Part shown: positions 62,242 through 64,000 of the stretch, piece after piece
How positions within the stretch are numbered: position 1 is the first letter of the stretch
Layout: every line of letters begins with the position of its first letter
Assembly (NCBI RefSeq): GCF_023498005.1
Contig: NZ_CP097289.1
Coordinates: 5,084,001-5,148,000, forward strand
Length of the DNA stretch: 64,000 nt
Direction: 5' to 3'
DNA from: Streptomyces durmitorensis
GTDB lineage: Bacteria; Actinomycetota; Actinomycetes; Streptomycetales; Streptomycetaceae
The notes under the pieces: model-generated
What the model was told of the DNA's origin: nothing
Database searches by the model: none
Seen by the model: only the letters and a program-made list of their open reading frames with translations
Position numbers and translations under genes: made by a program

Positions 62242-63219
62242 TCACACGCGGGTCCCGTCGTCCTGCCGTTGTCCGCGAAGCACCTCGATCACGCTCGCGT
62301 AGCTGTCGGAGCCGTGCCCGGCCGCGCTCGCGCGCTCCATGGTGGCCTTGAGGAGCTCCGGCAGCGCGTTGTCGATGCCGCGGTCGGCCGCCGCGTGGAT
62401 GAGGTGGCCGACCGTCGCGATCTGTACGTCGACGGTGGCGTCGTCGCCCGGATAGTGCCCCGCGTCCACCTGCGGGGCGTACGTGGCGAGGAAGCCGGCG
62501 ACCGCGTGCGTCATCCAGCGGATGGCGACGGGCGTGAAGTCGGCGGCCTTGGTCGCGTCCGCGCCGACCAGGGCCGTTCCGTGCAGCCAGCCGGTGAACG
62601 TCGACCACATCAGGCCGAGCAGGGCCACGTCGTAGAGCGAGGCCCTGCCGGGCTCCCGGCCCAGGTAGAGCGGGTCGCCGAGCACGGCGAGCGCCGCACG
62701 GTGCTCCTCGAACACCTCGGCCGAGCCGCTGTAGAGGAACATCATCTCCGGGTTCCCGACGCCCGGCGGCGTGGTCATGATCGCCCCGTCGAGATAGCCG
62801 AGCCCCAGCGGCGCGGCCCACGCCGCCGCCTCGTCGGCCTGCTCCGGTGAGCCGGAGGTGACGTTGACCAGGGCCTTGCCGGCCAGGGATCCGGCGAGGG
62901 ATCCGGCCAGGGATCCGGCGAGGGATTCGGCCAGGGATCCGGCGAGGGATTCGGCGACCGGGTCCAGGACGGTGTGCAGGGCGTCGTGGTCGAGGACGCA
63001 GACGAGGATCAACGGGCTTGCCGCGACGGCCTCTTCGGGGGTCGCGGCGAGGCGTGCGCCCCGGTCGACGAGGGGCTTGGCCTTGGCCGCGGAACGGTTC
63101 CAGACCGTGGTGGGGTGGCCGTTCTCCAGGAGGGTGGCGGCGAGGGCGGAGCCCATGTTGCCGAGGCCGATGACGGTGACGGGGGTCTTCCCCGCGGTGA
63201 CGGTGTTCTCTGTGCTCAT
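62242..63219 (-). CDS. Imine-reductase-like NAD(P)-dependent enzyme
   Basis: 325 aa. Rossmann loop VTVIGLGNMGSALAATLLEN then WNRSAAKAKPLV fits NADPH binding. The C-terminal helical domain includes ALLGLMWSTFTGWLHGTALV and ends in SYASVIEVLRG, as in imine reductases. Residues ~85-115 are a SLAGSLAESLAG repeat from a 12-bp tandem repeat, longer than in a normal Rossmann segment. ATG 63219 chosen. Substrate unknown. Confidence 0.85.
   Translation of the reverse strand: MSTENTVTAGKTPVTVIGLGNMGSALAATLLENGHPTTVWNRSAAKAKPLVDRGARLAATPEEAVAASPLILVCVLDHDALHTVLDPVAESLAGSLAESLAGSLAGSLAGSLAGKALVNVTSGSPEQADEAAAWAAPLGLGYLDGAIMTTPPGVGNPEMMFLYSGSAEVFEEHRAALAVLGDPLYLGREPGRASLYDVALLGLMWSTFTGWLHGTALVGADATKAADFTPVAIRWMTHAVAGFLATYAPQVDAGHYPGDDATVDVQIATVGHLIHAAADRGIDNALPELLKATMERASAAGHGSDSYASVIEVLRGQRQDDGTRV
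62882..62953 (-). repeat. 12-bp in-frame tandem repeat (alternating 24-bp unit)
   Basis: Six consecutive 12-bp units alternating GCCAGGGATCCG and GCGAGGGATYCG encode ESLAGSLAG repeats within the reductase. Confidence 0.88.
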
Positions 63220-63329
63220 GCGGACCACGTTCGCAGCGGGCGGCGTCGCCGGACAGTGACAGGGATGACGGCGCCCACCAAATTCCTGCCACGCCCCGGC
63301 CGTGCCGCGCGGCGGCCTAGTCTCGCCGT

Positions 63330-64000
63330 ATGAGCGCTGGTTCCGTCGCCCTGGTCGTGACCGATGAGATAGCGATCCCGTCGTGGGATCTGTACGAACT
63401 GAGCATCCCCTGCACGGTGTTCGGGAAGCCCCAGCCGGACCTGTCGGACCACTGGTACGACTTCCGGCTGTGCAGCGCCTACGAGGGCGAGGGCCCGGGA
63501 GCATCCGACTTCGGCCTCTCGGTGCGCACGCCGTACGGCCTGGAGGGCATCGTCGGGGCGGACACGGTCATCGTCACGTCCGTGCCGGACGCCTGCGTGG
63601 AGGAGGGCCGCCCGCTGCCGGACGGTCTGGCCGCGACGCTGCGTCGCGCGTACGACGCGGGCGCCCGCATGGTCTCCCTGTGCACCGGCGCCTTCGCGCT
63701 CGCCGAGGCGGGGCTGCTCGATGGGCGCAGGGCCACCGCGCACTGGATGCACACCGCCCAGCTCGCCGCCCGCTACCCGAAGGTGGAGGTCGACGACTCC
63801 GTGCTCTACGTGGACGACGGCGACGTCCTGACCAGCGCGGGCGTGAGCGCGGGCCTCGACCTGTGCCTGCATCTGGTCCGCCGCGACCTGGGCGCGCACG
63901 TCGCCAACCAACTGGCCCGCCGCATGGTCGTACCCGCCCACCGCCCCGGCGGCCAGGCCCAGTTCATCGACCTCTCCGTCCCGCCGACGGACGACGAGGG
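63330..64000 (+). CDS. GlxA-type AraC-family regulator (partial, 3' end outside)
   Basis: The first 223 residues are inside the window. An N-terminal DJ-1/PfpI-like domain (VALVVTDEIAIPSWDLYELS, VTSVPDACVEEGRPL, and the nucleophile region SLCTGAFALAEAGLLDGRRA) is followed by the start of the interdomain region (HVANQLARRMVVPAHRPGGQ), which in this family leads into an AraC helix-turn-helix. Divergent from the reductase across 110 bp, so it may regulate it (inference). Confidence 0.85.
   Translation, partial: MSAGSVALVVTDEIAIPSWDLYELSIPCTVFGKPQPDLSDHWYDFRLCSAYEGEGPGASDFGLSVRTPYGLEGIVGADTVIVTSVPDACVEEGRPLPDGLAATLRRAYDAGARMVSLCTGAFALAEAGLLDGRRATAHWMHTAQLAARYPKVEVDDSVLYVDDGDVLTSAGVSAGLDLCLHLVRRDLGAHVANQLARRMVVPAHRPGGQAQFIDLSVPPTDDE

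Noticed and set aside
1..64000. tRNA or rRNA genes, insertion sequences, integrases, prophage or CRISPR
   Set aside because: I looked for cloverleaf arms with TTCRA-type T-loops, transposase motifs and terminal repeats and regular repeat-spacer patterns by eye and found none. A dedicated scan could still reveal a small RNA.

Overview
The window is chromosomal DNA of a Streptomyces or very close relative. It is very GC rich, with GTG starts, leaderless promoters and many lipoproteins, and the gene order follows the S. coelicolor core stretch around SCO4129-SCO4191 as I remember it. I could not run an alignment, so SCO correspondences are recollection. I see no tRNA, rRNA, insertion sequence, integrase or CRISPR array.

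Layout. 1-8.7 kb: the end of a membrane-protein cluster (a conjugation-like locus), a TetR regulator with a cysteine-rich N-terminus, an F420/NADP-type oxidoreductase, two apparently frameshifted secreted-protein genes, an SLT-NlpC/P60 cell-wall hydrolase and a PAP2 phosphatase. 8.9-12.5 kb: a secreted FAD oxidase, a lipoprotein and a repeat-rich intergenic block. 12.5-23.4 kb: copper sensor csoR with its operator, then a phosphate island: low-affinity Pit transporter with its DUF47 partner, pstSCAB behind a PHO box, a Nudix hydrolase, a CHAD protein and polyphosphate kinase. 23.5-28.9 kb: a GntR(YtrA)-controlled ABC transporter, mycothiol synthase mshD and a secreted 5'-nucleotidase. 29-38.5 kb: DUF2993, a two-component system beside an HtrA-type protease, a LacI regulator, glnR, a hydrolase and a MoaD-like protein.

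38.6-44.1 kb is a sulfur/metal stretch: a 26-codon cysteine-containing leader peptide ahead of a thiosulfate sulfurtransferase, DUF1416, DsrE, a 33-aa membrane peptide, a nitrobindin-like protein, the nickel regulator nur (all metal-site histidines visible) and YgfZ. 44.2-46.5 kb has dtd, the c-di-GMP-dependent anti-sigma factor rsiG and an asparaginase.

46.5-53.5 kb is the most interesting part. A module of a ~60-aa membrane peptide divergent from a DevA-type GntR regulator is repeated three times. The first two copies fit devE and devA-devB. The third has different candidate operators and is followed by a fused tandem kinase-like protein. The rest (53.5-64 kb) holds a drug-efflux ABC pair with TetR, a TetR next to a HelD/HelR-like helicase, an ArsR-SRPBCC pair, a class B penicillin-binding protein, an imine-reductase-like enzyme and the start of a GlxA-type AraC regulator.

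Two themes run through the window. Short inverted and dispersed repeats fill many intergenic spaces, and one family also lies inside the CHAD coding sequence. Several genes carry in-frame minisatellites.
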